A stretch of DNA of 64,000 bases. Origin: Vibrio sp. J1-1. GTDB taxonomy: Bacteria; Pseudomonadota; Gammaproteobacteria; Enterobacterales; Vibrionaceae. Under the pieces are notes generated by a model. The model was not told the DNA's origin. It made no database searches and worked only from the letters and a program-made list of their open reading frames with translations. A program made the translations under genes and the position numbers. This document shows, one piece after another, positions 15,991 through 25,642 of this stretch (positions are counted from its first letter, which is position 1; every line of letters begins with the position of its first letter). The stretch lies in the NCBI RefSeq assembly GCF_021728395.1, contig NZ_JAKKCM010000001.1, positions 310,001-374,000 of the forward strand, written 5' to 3'.

Positions 15991-16848
15991 ATGCAAAAAT
16001 TTTTTGGAGCCATTACCATACTATTGTGTGTATTCGGCGGATATATGTGGGCTGGCGGGAAGATGGGGGCAATTTGGCAACCTGCTGAGTTTCTTATCAT
16101 CATTGGTGCTGCTTTCGGCTCTTTGATCGTCGGTAACCCGCCTCAAGTGCTTAAGGAAATGCGCAGTCAACTGCGTAGCACGATTTCCGGTGCAAAAAAC
16201 GAGCGCGAATACTATATGGAGCTGATGGCTCTGCTTCAGAACCTGCTGGAAACCGTACGAAACGGTGGGTTTAAGTCTCTGGACAGCCACATTGAAGATC
16301 CTCAAAGCAGCAGCTTGATCAGTCGTTATCCTTTGGTCGCGTCTGACTATCGCCTTATTTCTTTTATTACGGATAACCTGCGTCTGATGGCAATGGGACA
16401 GATGTCACCGCATGAGTTGGAAGGCCTTTTAGAACAAGAGATTGACGCTATCGAGACTGATCTGCTTCTGCCATCACGCTCATTACAACGCACTTCTGAA
16501 GCACTACCTGGATTTGGGATACTGGCTGCTGTCGGCGGGATCATCATTACCATGCAAGCGATTGACGGCTCTATAGCCATGGTAGGCTATCACGTAGCAG
16601 CTGCGCTGGTTGGCACATTTGTTGGCATATTCGGCTGTTACTGCTGTCTCGATCCACTGAGCAACGCAATGGCGCAGCGTGTAAAACGCAATATGTCAGC
16701 ATTTGAATGTGTTCGTGAAACGCTTGTTGCTTACGTCGCTAAAAAGCCAACCCTGCTCGCTATCGATGCTGGCCGTAAGCACATTCAGTTAGACATTAAG
16801 CCTACCTTCAACCAGATGGAAAAATGGCTGGCTGAGCAGGAGGCATAA
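15991..16848 (+). CDS. lafT: LafT (MotA), lateral stator proton channel subunit
   Basis: A 285-residue protein with four membrane helices and the MotA motifs [17 protein letters not shown] (helix 3, with the essential proline) and helix 4 [16 protein letters not shown]. With LafU it forms the proton-driven stator of lateral flagella. Length matches the proton-type MotA (about 285-295) rather than the shorter sodium-type PomA (about 253). It is coupled to lafU by TAATG. Confidence 0.95.
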   Translation: MQKFFGAITILLCVFGGYMWAGGKMGAIWQPAEFLIIIGAAFGSLIVGNPPQVLKEMRSQLRSTISGAKNEREYYMELMALLQNLLETVRNGGFKSLDSHIEDPQSSSLISRYPLVASDYRLISFITDNLRLMAMGQMSPHELEGLLEQEIDAIETDLLLPSRSLQRTSEALPGFGILAAVGGIIITMQAIDGSIAMVGYHVAAALVGTFVGIFGCYCCLDPLSNAMAQRVKRNMSAFECVRETLVAYVAKKPTLLAIDAGRKHIQLDIKPTFNQMEKWLAEQEA

Positions 16849-17822
16849 TGCAAAAACAAGAACATATGGTATTCAAACGGGCAAAAGCCGCTAAACACGA
16901 AGAACACCACGGAGGAGCATGGAAAGTCGCGTTTGCGGACTTCATGATCGCCTTGATGGCGCTTTTCCTTGTGTTGTGGATCATGCAGGTGGTCGATCAA
17001 GATGAACGTAAGGCCATTGTCGCTCAGCTGCATAGTGTCAGCGTTTTCGAAAATAGCTACAGTTACCCTTTTGATACAGCTCAGAGTCTTTCACCGATTG
17101 ATCTCGCATCTGAATCTTCAGTGCCAAGCCGTCACGATTCGAATCATATGGTCACTTCATTCTTTCAAGGAAATGGCGAAGGACCGGAAACCGACTCGTT
17201 AATACCCGGCAACTATGACACGCAGCAACGGCTTGCTGCTCTGGCAAAGGTAGTCGAAAACACCGTGAGACAAAGCAGCGCCCAAGGTAACGTTGACATA
17301 ACCGTCACGCCGCAAGGTTTGCGCATCGTGCTTCAGGATGATTATAAACAGCACATGTTCAGCCGTGGCGGAGACGATTTAACACCTTTTTTTGAAGACC
17401 TACTTCTGGCGATGGCCCCTGTATTCGAGAGAGTAACCAATCCGGTGATAATCAGTGGGCATACCGATGCTACCCAGTTTAAACAACAATTTAGCCGTGC
17501 AACGAACTGGGAACTTTCAGCATCTCGGGCGAATGCAGCAAGACAAACTTTGGTGTCCGGAGGAATGCCTGATGAGCGCGTACTTCAGGTGACAGGTATG
17601 TCTGATCGTGCACTTCTCAATGAGCAAGCTCCAGAGTCAAGTGAGAATCGTCGGATTGAGTTGTTCGTTCTCACCACGTCGGCCGCGCAAGTACTCGAAA
17701 CTTTCTTTGGCAACAAAAATGATGGTGAATTACAAAAAGCGAGAGAGAAAGCAGAATTCAATCAACCAGTTATTCGCAAAATGGTGATAGACACACCTGC
17801 TGTAAGCTCTGAAAAAGTATAA
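16848..17822 (+). CDS. lafU: LafU (MotB), lateral stator peptidoglycan-binding subunit
   Basis: A 324-residue protein with a single membrane helix carrying the proton-binding aspartate ([20 protein letters not shown], close to the E. coli Asp32 motif and unlike PomB), a plug/linker, and an OmpA-type domain ([10 protein letters not shown] and [11 protein letters not shown]). It anchors the stator to peptidoglycan. Its ATG overlaps the lafT stop by one base. Normal length. Confidence 0.95.
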   Translation: MQKQEHMVFKRAKAAKHEEHHGGAWKVAFADFMIALMALFLVLWIMQVVDQDERKAIVAQLHSVSVFENSYSYPFDTAQSLSPIDLASESSVPSRHDSNHMVTSFFQGNGEGPETDSLIPGNYDTQQRLAALAKVVENTVRQSSAQGNVDITVTPQGLRIVLQDDYKQHMFSRGGDDLTPFFEDLLLAMAPVFERVTNPVIISGHTDATQFKQQFSRATNWELSASRANAARQTLVSGGMPDERVLQVTGMSDRALLNEQAPESSENRRIELFVLTTSAAQVLETFFGNKNDGELQKAREKAEFNQPVIRKMVIDTPAVSSEKV

Positions 17823-17847
17823 AATCTAAATCGAGAAATTTTTATTT

Positions 17848-17888
17848 TACCGTTCGGTAGTTGACCATTGGCATGACGAAAATGGTCA
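17848..17888. promoter_or_regulatory. Two inverted repeats between lafU and the small membrane protein gene
   Basis: TACCG-TT-CGGTA (17848-17859) is a 12-base palindrome of the kind bound by TetR-family repressors. It is followed by a hairpin with perfect 8-base arms TGACCATT (17862-17869) and AATGGTCA (17881-17888). There is no T-run, so it is not a clear terminator. Assignment to a regulator is inference. Confidence 0.45.
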
Positions 17889-17922
17889 GCTTCTGAGCTC
17901 TTAACCTAATGTAAGCACGCCT

Positions 17923-18204
17923 ATGTCTCATATTGAAAATCAAAAAAAAGATGGGTTAAAAAAGGCCTTTATGTGGCTGATCATCATCGATTATGTGCTG
18001 CTCACATTTTTTCTCAGCCAGCTATACAACCTGACGCTAAACAGCGGGACTGCAATAAGTACGTTACTGGTTATCTACAATGTCTTACTGACCTTTTTGT
18101 GCTTCCGGCGCACAGAAAAGCAAGATGCCTACATCATCTACCCTACTCTCTCCGCAACCTTATTAGCGTTTACCTGCTTTCTCTATTTCTTTTTCCTGGT
18201 GTAA
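17923..18204 (+). CDS. Small membrane protein of unknown function
   Basis: 93 residues with a short charged N-terminus and three predicted membrane helices (about 16-36, 41-58 and 70-92). No family recognised. It lies 100 bases after lafU on the same strand, with inverted repeats in the gap, and is the last plus-strand gene before the convergent flg cluster. It may be part of the lateral locus or a neighbour trapped between the two halves. The gap before the ATG has no strong ribosome site, which lowers confidence slightly. Confidence 0.65.
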   Translation: MSHIENQKKDGLKKAFMWLIIIDYVLLTFFLSQLYNLTLNSGTAISTLLVIYNVLLTFLCFRRTEKQDAYIIYPTLSATLLAFTCFLYFFFLV

Positions 18205-18232
18205 GACCAAATTTTCTTATCGAATGAGGCGA

Positions 18233-18268
18233 GACACGTTAACTAACTTACCAGTTAATTAACGTGTC
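18233..18268. terminator. Convergent-gene hairpin
   Basis: A perfect 10-base inverted repeat GACACGTTAA / TTAACGTGTC with a 16-base loop lies between two convergent transcripts. The T-runs are weak on both sides, so it is only a probable bidirectional terminator. Confidence 0.5.
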
Positions 18269-18343
18269 AGTATTGAATTTAGGTTTTAGGCGAACAAGCA
18301 CGTTGCAGGAAGGAAATATCGCGTTTGTTCGCGAGGTAAAAGG

Positions 18344-19393
18344 CTAGCCACGCATCAAAGCGACGACGGTATGTCGCTTTACATTCGCTTGGGCATTCAA
18401 AGCCTTAAAAGCAGAAGTAAACGGGCCTGAAGAACTCAAAGCATCAAGCAGAGCGAGCTTCTCGTTGACTTCGTTTGGAGACAACATATTGGATTGATTT
18501 CGAATGGATTGCATTTGCGAACTAAGATCCGCACTGATTTCCCGAGCGGTCTCAAGGCTCTTCTGCACTTGTTTCAAATGCTGATTGACCTTGATGATCG
18601 TATTTTTTATTCCGTCTCGTGAACCTAGGTCAAACGTCAGTTCATTAATACCATCCGGCTCAGATTTTAGATTCAACAGGTTGGCCTGACCTGCGGGAAA
18701 ACGATAGCCTTGTCCTGTTACCATAACCTTCTGCTGCATCTGCTGATAAGCCTTTTCCGATGATTCGAACAAAATCGTCCCATCATTGGAAAGTGACGCT
18801 CGTAAGCCAAGAGGAATCAAACTGCGATCAAGCATTTTTACTGTTTGTTTGCCATCAGAAAGGCCATCAAACTGCACCATAACTGACTGCCCCTGTGGGA
18901 AATCAAGCCGTATCTGCTCTGCACGTTCGCTTTGACGATGAACGTTAAGCCCGGGAATAGAAAAGCGGCGAACATCCGTTTGGTTCAATGTCAGGTTAAG
19001 CTCATTATCTACTACTCGATTTCCATCAAAACGAGTCTGTTCAAGGACAGAATGAATATTATTTTTTGAACGCGCTAACTCATTTTGTAACGCTGGCTGT
19101 TTTTCTGTCCCATGGTTGAGCGCCTGAGTCAGACCTCGCTTAACCATGGTCAGTTCCTTTCCGACAGCCTGTAGCGCTTTTGTCGCTATCTGCACAGATG
19201 TGGCGTGCTGCTGTCCCTGGGTCAGCATAACGCTAGAAACAGAGTACGAAAATGGAAGGGCAGTTCGACTTGTTACACTGCGTGAAGTACTGGTTCCTGT
19301 TGCATCAGTACTTCGGGACGACGTAATCGAGGTATTGTCTCTTCCGGGAACACGGAGATCATACGAGCGAACCTCTACGGTACTCATTACCAT
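18344..19393 (-). CDS. Divergent flagellin-like / hook-associated protein downstream of flgL
   Basis: A 349-residue protein with flagellin-type helical pieces. Residues about 65-140 resemble flagellin D1 (QNELARSKNNIHSVLEQTRF followed by DGNRVVDNE). The C-terminus is D1/D0-like (about 265-300) and ends LNAQANVKRHTVVALMRG, like the flagellin tail. The usual N-terminal D0 helix is replaced by a Ser/Thr/Arg-rich stretch (about 18-50). It follows flgL by 18 bases and starts at an ATG with AGGA upstream. I do not recognise a firm orthologue; genes called lafW in lateral clusters are possible. Function could be a minor filament or junction protein; this is inference. Confidence 0.75.
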   Translation of the reverse strand: MVMSTVEVRSYDLRVPGRDNTSITSSRSTDATGTSTSRSVTSRTALPFSYSVSSVMLTQGQQHATSVQIATKALQAVGKELTMVKRGLTQALNHGTEKQPALQNELARSKNNIHSVLEQTRFDGNRVVDNELNLTLNQTDVRRFSIPGLNVHRQSERAEQIRLDFPQGQSVMVQFDGLSDGKQTVKMLDRSLIPLGLRASLSNDGTILFESSEKAYQQMQQKVMVTGQGYRFPAGQANLLNLKSEPDGINELTFDLGSRDGIKNTIIKVNQHLKQVQKSLETAREISADLSSQMQSIRNQSNMLSPNEVNEKLALLDALSSSGPFTSAFKALNAQANVKRHTVVALMRG

Positions 19394-19411
19394 AACTGGA
19401 AATCCTACCTA

Positions 19412-20311
19412 CTAAATCCGGTCAAACAGACTCAGATCTTGAATCTTCACATAGCTTGCCTGCGTTGCTTGCAGGGCAGCCATATAGTTACTTAAACGCA
19501 CCGATGCTTCCGCGTAATCCAAAGCTGACAGGTCAGAGTTAACCTTATCGACAAACAGCTTGTTTTCACCATGCGCGCTATTCAGCATTTCCAAGTTGTT
19601 ATGGTTGCCGCCAATTTCAGACATCGCAGCAAGCACATTCTCGTGAGTTGTATCGATCGCTGTTATCGACGACTCAACTGTGGTTCTGAAGTCAGCGGTA
19701 GGGTTACGGAATTCAGCAATTAAGGCATCCATCTGGTTAAGCACATTGCTACCCCCGCCAAGGTCAAGGATCTCCGCAGCGGTCATGTTTGACTCCATCG
19801 TCACCCCTTTCGCTACGGTGACGACGCGCTTGTCCGCATTACCTTCTATCAAATAAGCGCCTGTCGCATTCGACAATGCGGCAGTATCACTTTTTGTGCC
19901 AGAAAACAGGTAGTGACCTTCTTCATCCTGAGCGTTAAACGATGACGCGACAGCATTACGCAAGCTTTCCAGCTCAATGATGATTCCGGTACGATCATCA
20001 CTGCTTAACGACCCATTTGCGCCCCACAGAGTGAGCTCGCGTATTGTATGCAGACTCTCATTAATGTTATCAAGGTGCACTTCCTGACTGGAGAGTGTGC
20101 TCTTCACGTTGGCAATGTTTGACTGATACTGGTCAATTGCTGCACCTTCACGGTCTAAGTTAAGCAAGCGTATTGACGCCATCGGATCATCCGACAGTTT
20201 TGTCAGACGTTCACCGGTTGCCATCTGCTGCATCACCTCACCTAATCCAGCATTGTTGCGCTCTAAACTCTGCAACATCATCTGGCTAAATTGAGTATCA
20301 CTGATTCGCAT
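19412..20311 (-). CDS. flgL: FlgL, lateral hook-filament junction protein (HAP3)
   Basis: A 299-residue flagellin-like protein starting MRISDTQFSQMMLQSLERNN, with the FlgL patterns LSDDPMASIRLLNLDREGA and FNAQDEEGHYLFSGTKSDT. It forms the second junction ring between hook and filament. It follows flgK by 14 bases in the flgB-L operon. Normal length. Confidence 0.95.
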   Translation of the reverse strand: MRISDTQFSQMMLQSLERNNAGLGEVMQQMATGERLTKLSDDPMASIRLLNLDREGAAIDQYQSNIANVKSTLSSQEVHLDNINESLHTIRELTLWGANGSLSSDDRTGIIIELESLRNAVASSFNAQDEEGHYLFSGTKSDTAALSNATGAYLIEGNADKRVVTVAKGVTMESNMTAAEILDLGGGSNVLNQMDALIAEFRNPTADFRTTVESSITAIDTTHENVLAAMSEIGGNHNNLEMLNSAHGENKLFVDKVNSDLSALDYAEASVRLSNYMAALQATQASYVKIQDLSLFDRI

Positions 20312-20325
20312 CTTTTTCCCTACCC

Positions 20326-21699
20326 TTAGAATAACTGGAGAACCGTATCAAAAAGCTGATTAGCGGTACTGATCACTTTCATGTTGGCGTTGTGTGCATT
20401 GGCAAACGTCATTAAGTTTGCCGCTTCTTCATCGCTATTGACGGCACTGACATTGTCGCGAGCAGAGATTGCCTGTTGGTTCATGGCTGACTTCGCCTGA
20501 TAGTCAGCTTCGGCCTGACGTGCTTTAATTGCGGTCTCACCAACCATCGCAGAGAAAGCATCGTTTAACGTCAAAGAACCGAAACCAGACACACTCACTG
20601 GTTGATTGCTCAAGTCGATCAGATTCGTTAAGACATCGGCGTTACCCGGATTACCATCAGAGGAAAAAGCCAATTGCTTAGGCTCAATATCCGTAACAAT
20701 GAGACTAGAGGCAGGATTCGCCGGATCGTAACTAAATAGAGGCGTTCCCGAATTACCGTTAAGATCCGTACCCGTTGCCAGTACCGCGTTGAATTCATCC
20801 GCAAGCGCTTTCGCCATATCGTCAATGGCGGTTTTATATGGTTCAAGGACATTTTGCTGATAATCGTTTAATGCACCTAACTCACCGCCTTGTACATCAG
20901 CCACTATGAAGATCTGTGTACCAAACTCCACTTCCATCTTAGGACGATTAGATGCAGAAGGGTCAGGTGTTACTTTGAGCTCTCCATGATCACCGCCCAT
21001 TACCAAAGGTTGCCCGGATGCCAGCATTACCTGAATGCCTCCATTGCCTTGGGTGGTTGTTTTTACTTCTATAAAAGTCGACAGTTCACCAATCAGCAAG
21101 TCACGTTTATCTAGCAAAGTAGCAGAGTTCCCTCCGGTTCCCTGCAACTCTACGATCTGCTTGTTAATGTCTGCGATATTGCTCAGTAAGGTATTAGCGT
21201 GGTTGATTGCAGCGTTTCGCTGCTCACCTACATTTTGCAACTGATTGTGTAAGGATTCACTCAGCGTATTAAAACGAAGGCTAAGGGCTTCCGCTTCGTT
21301 GATAATTTGCTGGCGATAAGGAATCGACTCAGGTTTAACCGTCGCGTCATTCAAGCCTGAAAATAGCGCATCAAACCCCGAGGACAAGTTAAGACCATCT
21401 GCGTTGAGCGTATTTTCCAGTTGATTCATGTTGGTGGTGTAGCGAGTGGCATATGAAGCAAAGCTGTTCGTCGACCACATCTGTTTCACCAAGTACTCAT
21501 CAGTCACGCGACGAATACCCGACACTTCCACTCCGATACCCGGACTAAGACGATCATATTTACCGCCTTCTACTGATTCCATCAATGCCTGTTGCCGACT
21601 GTAGCCTTGTGTATTCACGTTTGCCACGTTTTGAGCCGTGACATCCAAAGCAACTCGGTTGGCATTCAGACCAGATAAAGCGATATTGATGAGACTCAT
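20326..21699 (-). CDS. flgK: FlgK, lateral hook-filament junction protein (HAP1)
   Basis: 457 residues with the rod/hook-type N-terminus SLINIALSGLNANRVALDVT and AQNVANVNTQGYSRQQ, and a C-terminal D0 helix ending ANQLFDTVLQLF. FlgK forms the first junction ring above the hook. At 457 residues it is shorter than many FlgK proteins (540-680), the missing part being in the central variable domain. It abuts flgJ directly. Confidence 0.95.
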   Translation of the reverse strand: MSLINIALSGLNANRVALDVTAQNVANVNTQGYSRQQALMESVEGGKYDRLSPGIGVEVSGIRRVTDEYLVKQMWSTNSFASYATRYTTNMNQLENTLNADGLNLSSGFDALFSGLNDATVKPESIPYRQQIINEAEALSLRFNTLSESLHNQLQNVGEQRNAAINHANTLLSNIADINKQIVELQGTGGNSATLLDKRDLLIGELSTFIEVKTTTQGNGGIQVMLASGQPLVMGGDHGELKVTPDPSASNRPKMEVEFGTQIFIVADVQGGELGALNDYQQNVLEPYKTAIDDMAKALADEFNAVLATGTDLNGNSGTPLFSYDPANPASSLIVTDIEPKQLAFSSDGNPGNADVLTNLIDLSNQPVSVSGFGSLTLNDAFSAMVGETAIKARQAEADYQAKSAMNQQAISARDNVSAVNSDEEAANLMTFANAHNANMKVISTANQLFDTVLQLF

Positions 21700-22233
21700 T
21701 TACAGCTCCCTTTTACGAATCAGTGGTTGCGCAAAAGCAGTGGTATGCACTTCCTGCTGCGCCTGCTTAACAGAGGCGACCATTTCGCTGGAAAGATGTA
21801 TCTCCTGATTCAAATTATTCGACGTACTCTTTAACACACCCTCAGTGGCATCGGATTTGAGTCGGCTATCATTTACCGCCTGCATGTTGCCGCTGTTAAC
21901 AGATGTGACTCCGTCAAAAGAACTACCTAACTGCTGAACCAGCATATCAGCGATTCCCGAGTGCTGCTTTTTTGCCATATTGATGGCTAACTGGCCGTCA
22001 TACATATCACGGAACACACCTTGCTGTTGACTGGCGAAGGGGCTATCGTCATCCGCCAGTACATCACTGCTGCTGCGCATCTGACGCAATACCATCTGTA
22101 GAAACATCGCTTCAAACTGCTCTGCTACCGTCTCTAACGCTTCACCTTGCTGATTGTTCTGCTTAATTTGCTTTAGTGTATTATTGTCGTGATAGAGCAC
22201 TGAGCTCTGTTCATTTAGCCCTTCCAGATTCAT
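21700..22233 (-). CDS. flgJ: FlgJ, single-domain rod-cap protein without a muramidase domain
   Basis: 177 residues containing only the N-terminal rod-binding domain (AEQFEAMFLQMVLRQMRSSS, then GVFRDMYDGQLAINMAKK). The C-terminal glucosaminidase domain of two-domain FlgJ (about 310 residues in enterobacteria and polar systems) is absent, and the stop directly abuts flgK. It caps the growing rod in the periplasm. Peptidoglycan cutting must come from another enzyme; the lytic transglycosylase after flgN is the likely partner. Confidence 0.93.
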   Translation of the reverse strand: MNLEGLNEQSSVLYHDNNTLKQIKQNNQQGEALETVAEQFEAMFLQMVLRQMRSSSDVLADDDSPFASQQQGVFRDMYDGQLAINMAKKQHSGIADMLVQQLGSSFDGVTSVNSGNMQAVNDSRLKSDATEGVLKSTSNNLNQEIHLSSEMVASVKQAQQEVHTTAFAQPLIRKREL

Positions 22234-22243
22234 AGTGTGCTCC

Positions 22244-23368
22244 TTAAATCACTACAAGTTCCGCGTTTAACGCGCCAGCTTCATACAACGCCTGTAAGAT
22301 CGACATCAAATCCGTTGGTGTCGCTCCCAAGCTATTTACCGCATTAACAATCGTCTTTAACTCCGTGCCAGGCGGCCAGATCACCATCTGAGCGGTTTCT
22401 TCTCGGACATCCAGCTCGGAGCGGTCAACCACCTGAGTTTCGCCACCGTTCGCAAATGCTCCGGGTTGGCTGACTTGCTGAGCCTCAGAAATGGTGACCA
22501 TGAGGTTGCCGTGACTTACCGCAGCTTCACTCACTTTTACGTTTTGACCGACAACCACCGTTCCTGTGCGAGAGTTAAATACGATGCGTGCGGGTTTGCG
22601 CCCTTCTAGTACTTTGAGCTCTTCCAACATCGACATCATAACAACGCGTTGCTGGGTATCTTGGGGAGCTTGAACATCTATGCGTACATTGTTGACTGCG
22701 ACCGCCACTTTTGGCCCAAAGATATTATTCACTTCGCGGGTAATGTTTTTTGCAGTGGTAAAGCTTGGTTTTCGCAAGTTCAACACAATTTTTTCCATCT
22801 GGTTGAAATCGCTTGGTATTTCTCTCTCCAACGTGGCTCCATCAGGAATTCGCCCTGTTGTTGGCGTGTTGACTACGACTTTGGAACCACTCTGACCTTC
22901 AGCGGATACACCACCAACCACTAAGTTGCCCTGAGCTATTGCATAGACTTCACCGTCAATACCTCGCAAAGGTGTCAATAACAGAGTACCGCCGCGCAAG
23001 CTTTTCGCATCACCGAGCGAAGAGACAACAACGTTTAGTTTCTGCCCCGGACCAGACATTGGGGAAACAACCGCAGTCACACTTACCGAAGCGACATTGC
23101 GCAATTTTGGATTGGTGTTATCGTCGATCTGCACACCAAACTGGCGCAGCATGTTAGTGACAGACTGTGATGTAAAACTGACCTGGTTGCGATCGCCCTG
23201 ACCATCCAGGCCCACCACCAAACCATAACCAACCAGCTGGTTATCACGGATGCCCTGTACATCAACCAAGTCCATGATAGGGATGGCAACTTGTGCCTGA
23301 GATATCGGGTTCACCCCTAACGACAACAAAAGAGAAATGACAATAAATAGAGAGTTGTTCAACTTCAT
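22244..23368 (-). CDS. flgI: FlgI, lateral P-ring protein
   Basis: A 374-residue exported protein with a signal peptide (about 1-25, ending ISQAQ) and the P-ring start IMDLVDVQGIRDNQLVGYGL. It polymerises around the rod in the peptidoglycan layer. The ATG at 23368 overlaps the flgH stop by one base (TAATG) and begins a proper signal peptide; a longer frame into flgH is rejected. Normal length. Confidence 0.96.
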   Translation of the reverse strand: MKLNNSLFIVISLLLSLGVNPISQAQVAIPIMDLVDVQGIRDNQLVGYGLVVGLDGQGDRNQVSFTSQSVTNMLRQFGVQIDDNTNPKLRNVASVSVTAVVSPMSGPGQKLNVVVSSLGDAKSLRGGTLLLTPLRGIDGEVYAIAQGNLVVGGVSAEGQSGSKVVVNTPTTGRIPDGATLEREIPSDFNQMEKIVLNLRKPSFTTAKNITREVNNIFGPKVAVAVNNVRIDVQAPQDTQQRVVMMSMLEELKVLEGRKPARIVFNSRTGTVVVGQNVKVSEAAVSHGNLMVTISEAQQVSQPGAFANGGETQVVDRSELDVREETAQMVIWPPGTELKTIVNAVNSLGATPTDLMSILQALYEAGALNAELVVI

Positions 23369-24045
23369 TAAAACGGTACCCAAGGGCTGTTGAATAGTTG
23401 CGATAGCCAACCTGCTGCGTTGCTGTCAGCCAGTGCTCCACGGCCAGAGTAAGTAATCCTTGCATCACCTATTCGAGAAGAGGATACCCGGTTATTACGA
23501 CTGATATCATCGACGCGGACTATCCCTGTCAAACGAATAAATTCATCGCCTTGGTTTAAACGAAGCCACTTCTCGCCGCTCACACGCAATACGCCGTTAG
23601 GCAGTACTTCATGAACCGTCACAGTAATTTGGCCTTCGAGTCTGTTTCCCTGAGAGCTGGAGGCGCTGCCATCAAAACTGCGGTCGCCATTAACGCTCGC
23701 ACTTAGATCATTAAAGGTTTTATTGCCAAATACCGGAGCAGTAAAACCAACATTCGAGCTTTTATCATATTGGGTATCAGCCGTTTTGCTGGACTCGGTT
23801 TCTTCAGACAAAACGACCGTCAGCATATCCCCCACACGATAAGCACGTCTGTCCTGAAATAGCGTCACAAGATAATTGTGACGATAAAGGCTACCGGCTT
23901 TTGCTTCTGGCAGCGAGTAGTCCAGTTTAGGCGGCGCGTACTTTTCTTCATCGGGTTTAGGCGGAACGAATTCCTCCCGACCTGCACATCCGGCCAACAG
24001 AATGACTGCAGCCGCAACTATCCAGCCTTTAGAAAAAACGTTCAT
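23368..24045 (-). CDS. flgH: FlgH, lateral L-ring lipoprotein
   Basis: A 225-residue lipoprotein with lipobox LLAGC (Cys about residue 20) and the L-ring pattern SLYRHNYLVTLFQDRRAYRV, ending GWLSQLFNSPWVPF. It forms the outer-membrane bushing. The start chosen has AAGGA 7 bases upstream and gives a normal lipoprotein signal; an earlier frame start would add 21 residues before it. Confidence 0.96.
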   Translation of the reverse strand: MNVFSKGWIVAAAVILLAGCAGREEFVPPKPDEEKYAPPKLDYSLPEAKAGSLYRHNYLVTLFQDRRAYRVGDMLTVVLSEETESSKTADTQYDKSSNVGFTAPVFGNKTFNDLSASVNGDRSFDGSASSSQGNRLEGQITVTVHEVLPNGVLRVSGEKWLRLNQGDEFIRLTGIVRVDDISRNNRVSSSRIGDARITYSGRGALADSNAAGWLSQLFNSPWVPF

Positions 24046-24088
24046 GCGTAGTTCCTTTATCATCACACTTTTACTACTTAATAGTTCG

Positions 24089-24874
24089 CTACATTGACTG
24101 AGCGACAAACTTCAGCATGTCGTCAGCTGCCGACACGACTTTTGCGTTCATCTCATACGCTCGCTGAGTGGTGATCATGTCGACCATTTCTTCCACTACC
24201 TGAACGTTTGAGCCTTCGAGCGCACCTTGCTTGATACTGCCAGCACCATCTTCACCCGCAATTAACTCGTCTGCCGGACCACTCGCTTCCGTTTCACGGA
24301 ACAAGTTTCCACCAATGGCTTCAAGACCAGCTGGGTTGACGAAGTTAGCCAATGTGATCTGACCTAAGTTTTGCGGTCTGACATCAGCCGCCGTCGTCGC
24401 GGTTACCGTGCCATCCACGCCCACAGACAGGGAAATCGCGTCTTCAGGAATTTGAATTTGCGGCTCAAGAGGCAAACCTTGTGTATTTACCATCAGGCCT
24501 TCTGAATTGACATGAAACTGACCATTGCGGGTGTACATGATCTGGCCATCTGAATTTTCGATCTGGAAAAAGCCCTGCCCCATGACAGCTAGATCAAGTT
24601 CCTGACTGGTGTTTTGGGTATTCCCCTGGGTAAAGACTTTCTGTGTACCAACAACACGTACACCGCTACCCAGCTGTACCCCACTCGGCAGTTCGTTAAC
24701 CTGATCAACAGCGGCACCCGGCTGGCGCTGAATGCTGTAGAACAGATCTTCAAATACAACGCGATCGCGTTTAAAGCCCACCGTGTTGACGTTAGCCAAG
24801 TTGTTCGAAATGGCGGTCATCTTAGTGTCCTGAGCCGCCATGCCCGTTTTACTTACCCAAAGTGCTGAATGCAT
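24089..24874 (-). CDS. flgG: FlgG, lateral distal rod protein
   Basis: 261 residues with the rod N-terminus (SALWVSKTGMAAQDTKMTAI, then SNNLANVNTVGFKRDRVVFE) and the C-terminal helix EMVDMITTQRAYEMNAKVVS. Forms the distal rod. Standard length, 25 bases after flgF. Confidence 0.97.
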   Translation of the reverse strand: MHSALWVSKTGMAAQDTKMTAISNNLANVNTVGFKRDRVVFEDLFYSIQRQPGAAVDQVNELPSGVQLGSGVRVVGTQKVFTQGNTQNTSQELDLAVMGQGFFQIENSDGQIMYTRNGQFHVNSEGLMVNTQGLPLEPQIQIPEDAISLSVGVDGTVTATTAADVRPQNLGQITLANFVNPAGLEAIGGNLFRETEASGPADELIAGEDGAGSIKQGALEGSNVQVVEEMVDMITTQRAYEMNAKVVSAADDMLKFVAQSM

Positions 24875-24899
24875 TATTTTTACTCCTGTACATCCACGT

Positions 24900-25631
24900 T
24901 TAGCGAGATGCCATTAATTTGTTTCCGGCTTGAGCAAGTGTCTCTGCGGTTTTCATCATGCGAACCTGCATCTCAAAATTACGGGTCAGTGACATGACGC
25001 TAAGAAGCTCATCAATCGCTGACACGTTACTGCCTTCAATATGGCCCTGAGCAAGTTGAACTGTCTGATCTGCCGCAAACTGAGCCTCATTCACACCATG
25101 AAGAAGGCCGTCACTGCCTTTTTGTAACTGCCCCTGAGGTGGATTGACCAATTTCAGCGTTCCCACCACCAGCTCAGCACCACCACCAGGCGGGATAACG
25201 GAGATCTGACCGCGATCGCTGATTTCTACTTTTTGGTAGTCTGGCACGACTACAGGACCACCATCACCAACCACAGGGAAGCCATTGATGGTGAGCGCAC
25301 CAAAGGTATCTACCGAGATGTTACCCGCGCGAGTATAAGCTTCTAGCCCGTCCGCAGTTTCCACCGTCAGGTAGCCATCGCCCATCACCGCAACATCAAG
25401 AGGTCTTCCGGTCTTAATCACATCGCCCGAGTCAAAACGCGTCGCAGCGGAATTACTTGAGACCAAAGTACGACCATCGAACCCCGCGCCCTGAAGCGCA
25501 GTACTTTTTACCTGTTCCATATCGGCGCGAAAGCCCGCCGTGTCAGCGTTTGACAAGTTGTTTGAGCGTACATGCTGAGCCTGAAGAACCCGACTGGCCC
25601 CTGATGTTGCAGTAAATAACAAACTATCCAT
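24900..25631 (-). CDS. flgF: FlgF, lateral proximal rod protein
   Basis: 243 residues with a rod-type N-terminus (QHVRSNNLSNADTAGFRADM) and C-terminal FEMQVRMMKTAETLAQAGNK. Builds the proximal rod with FlgB and FlgC. It lies between flgE and flgG as in most flg operons. Confidence 0.96.
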   Translation of the reverse strand: MDSLLFTATSGASRVLQAQHVRSNNLSNADTAGFRADMEQVKSTALQGAGFDGRTLVSSNSAATRFDSGDVIKTGRPLDVAVMGDGYLTVETADGLEAYTRAGNISVDTFGALTINGFPVVGDGGPVVVPDYQKVEISDRGQISVIPPGGGAELVVGTLKLVNPPQGQLQKGSDGLLHGVNEAQFAADQTVQLAQGHIEGSNVSAIDELLSVMSLTRNFEMQVRMMKTAETLAQAGNKLMASR

Positions 25632-25642
25632 TTTAGACTCCG

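Noticed and set aside
17973-18227. 84-codon frame overlapping the small membrane protein gene in another frame
   Set aside because: Lacks membrane segments and a ribosome site; the 93-residue frame has a coherent three-helix pattern.
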